Positions 6,263-6,510 of a stretch of DNA of 6,510 nt are shown here, piece by piece (position 1 is the stretch's first letter; every line of letters begins with the position of its first letter). The stretch is from Bacteriovoracales bacterium (GTDB taxonomy: Bacteria > Bdellovibrionota > Bacteriovoracia > Bacteriovoracales > Bacteriovoracaceae). The notes beneath the pieces were generated by a model, which was not told the origin of the DNA, did not search any database, and saw only the letters and a program-made list of their open reading frames with translations. The position numbers and the translations under genes are program-made. The stretch is taken from positions 1 to 6,510 of the forward strand of contig SKGZ01000262.1 in NCBI GenBank assembly GCA_007117175.1, written 5' to 3'.

Positions 6263-6265
6263 GAG
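6261..6265 (+). promoter_or_regulatory. Ribosome binding site AGGAG that decides the TTG start at 6273
   Basis: AGGAG lies 7 nt before the TTG at 6273 and overlaps the mini-ORF stop codon. The longer in-frame TTG at 6222 has no such site and would add 17 residues before the signal peptide. Confidence 0.6.
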
Positions 6266-6272
6266 TTATAAT

Positions 6273-6446
6273 TTGAAGGTATTCAACCTATTTCTTATTT
6301 TTTTATTCACCAGCTGTACTGGCAGTAAGGTTTTAGTAGACTTTATTGATGCACAGGACAAGGTCACCACCCTCGCGAAGTTTCGAGGCCATATGACACA
6401 TCAGGTCACTAATTATACCGTTTCAGAACACGGACAATGTCAATAA
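6273..6446 (+). CDS. Small 57-residue putative lipoprotein
   Basis: The product begins MKVFNLFLIFLFTSC, a compact signal peptide with lipobox-like FTSC (Phe at -3 is unusual but tolerated) and lipidated C15. The mature peptide is 43 residues (CTGSKVLVDFIDAQDK onward) and ends HGQCQ, with one further cysteine at 56. I recognise no family. The TTG start is chosen because AGGAG lies 7 nt upstream and the signal peptide then has normal form. The gene is the last of the rightward unit; a hairpin terminator begins 7 nt after its TAA. With so short a mature part it could be an accessory partner of the upstream 362-residue lipoprotein; this is inferred only from position. Confidence 0.6.
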   Translation: MKVFNLFLIFLFTSCTGSKVLVDFIDAQDKVTTLAKFRGHMTHQVTNYTVSEHGQCQ

Positions 6447-6452
6447 TCACGA

Positions 6453-6488
6453 TCCAGACTCTTATCACAAGAGTCTGGAATCAATTTT
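6453..6488 (+). terminator. Rho-independent-type terminator after the lipoprotein operon
   Basis: TCCAGACTCTT (6453-6463) pairs perfectly with AAGAGTCTGGA (6469-6479): an 11-bp stem with loop ATCAC. A modest T-run (TTTT, 6485-6488) follows a few bases later. It begins directly after the stop codon at 6446. The T tract is short and displaced, so strength is uncertain. The symmetric stem could also stop transcripts arriving from the right. Confidence 0.65.
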
Positions 6489-6510
6489 GGGCCCAGCGCA
6501 CACTAGATCA

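Noticed and set aside
6465..6510. A short leftward frame entering from the right edge (about 14 codons to a stop in the hairpin).
   Set aside because: Too short to judge and its stop would lie inside the terminator stem; the adjacent frames have stops within a few codons.

Overview
The window reads as an AT-rich chromosomal segment of a Gram-negative bacterium. It encodes several putative lipoproteins with lipoboxes, an outer-membrane beta-barrel ending in Phe, a folate gene, an electron-transfer flavoprotein pair, and start codons that include TTG. The small envelope proteins, AT-rich coding and AMP-type EtfBA would suit the Bdellovibrio/Bacteriovorax group (Bdellovibrionota). That placement is an inference from overall character, not from a marker gene. 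No mobile element, CRISPR array, tRNA or rRNA was seen.

Left part (1-2378): a deoxynucleoside kinase runs leftward off the edge. Divergent from it, three genes read rightward with TAATG stop/start overlaps: an exported beta-barrel protein (710-1717), a 50-residue lipoprotein (1717-1869) and folK (1869-2378). The two overlaps suggest one translationally coupled operon that joins envelope genes to a folate-pathway gene.

Middle (2404-4188): etfB and etfA form a compact pair with good ribosome binding sites. A plausible sigma70-type promoter lies across the end of folK. The products form an FAD/AMP heterodimer that carries electrons from acyl-CoA dehydrogenase-type enzymes to the membrane quinone pool. 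etfA ends tail to tail with the next, leftward gene: the two stop codons share bases and no convincing terminator lies between them.

Right part (4185-6479): a leftward gene for a membrane-anchored periplasmic protein and a rightward lipoprotein gene diverge from a spacer of about 200 bp. The spacer carries two mirror-image TTGGCAT elements in sigma54 (-24/-12) register: one near-perfect for the leftward gene, one with GT in place of GC for the rightward gene. Each would give a leader of about 25 nt. The rightward unit continues with a 17-codon mini-ORF behind a strong Shine-Dalgarno and a 57-residue lipoprotein whose ribosome site overlaps the mini-ORF stop. It ends in an 11-bp hairpin terminator. 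This divergent, apparently sigma54-controlled set of unrecognised envelope genes is the most interesting part of the window.
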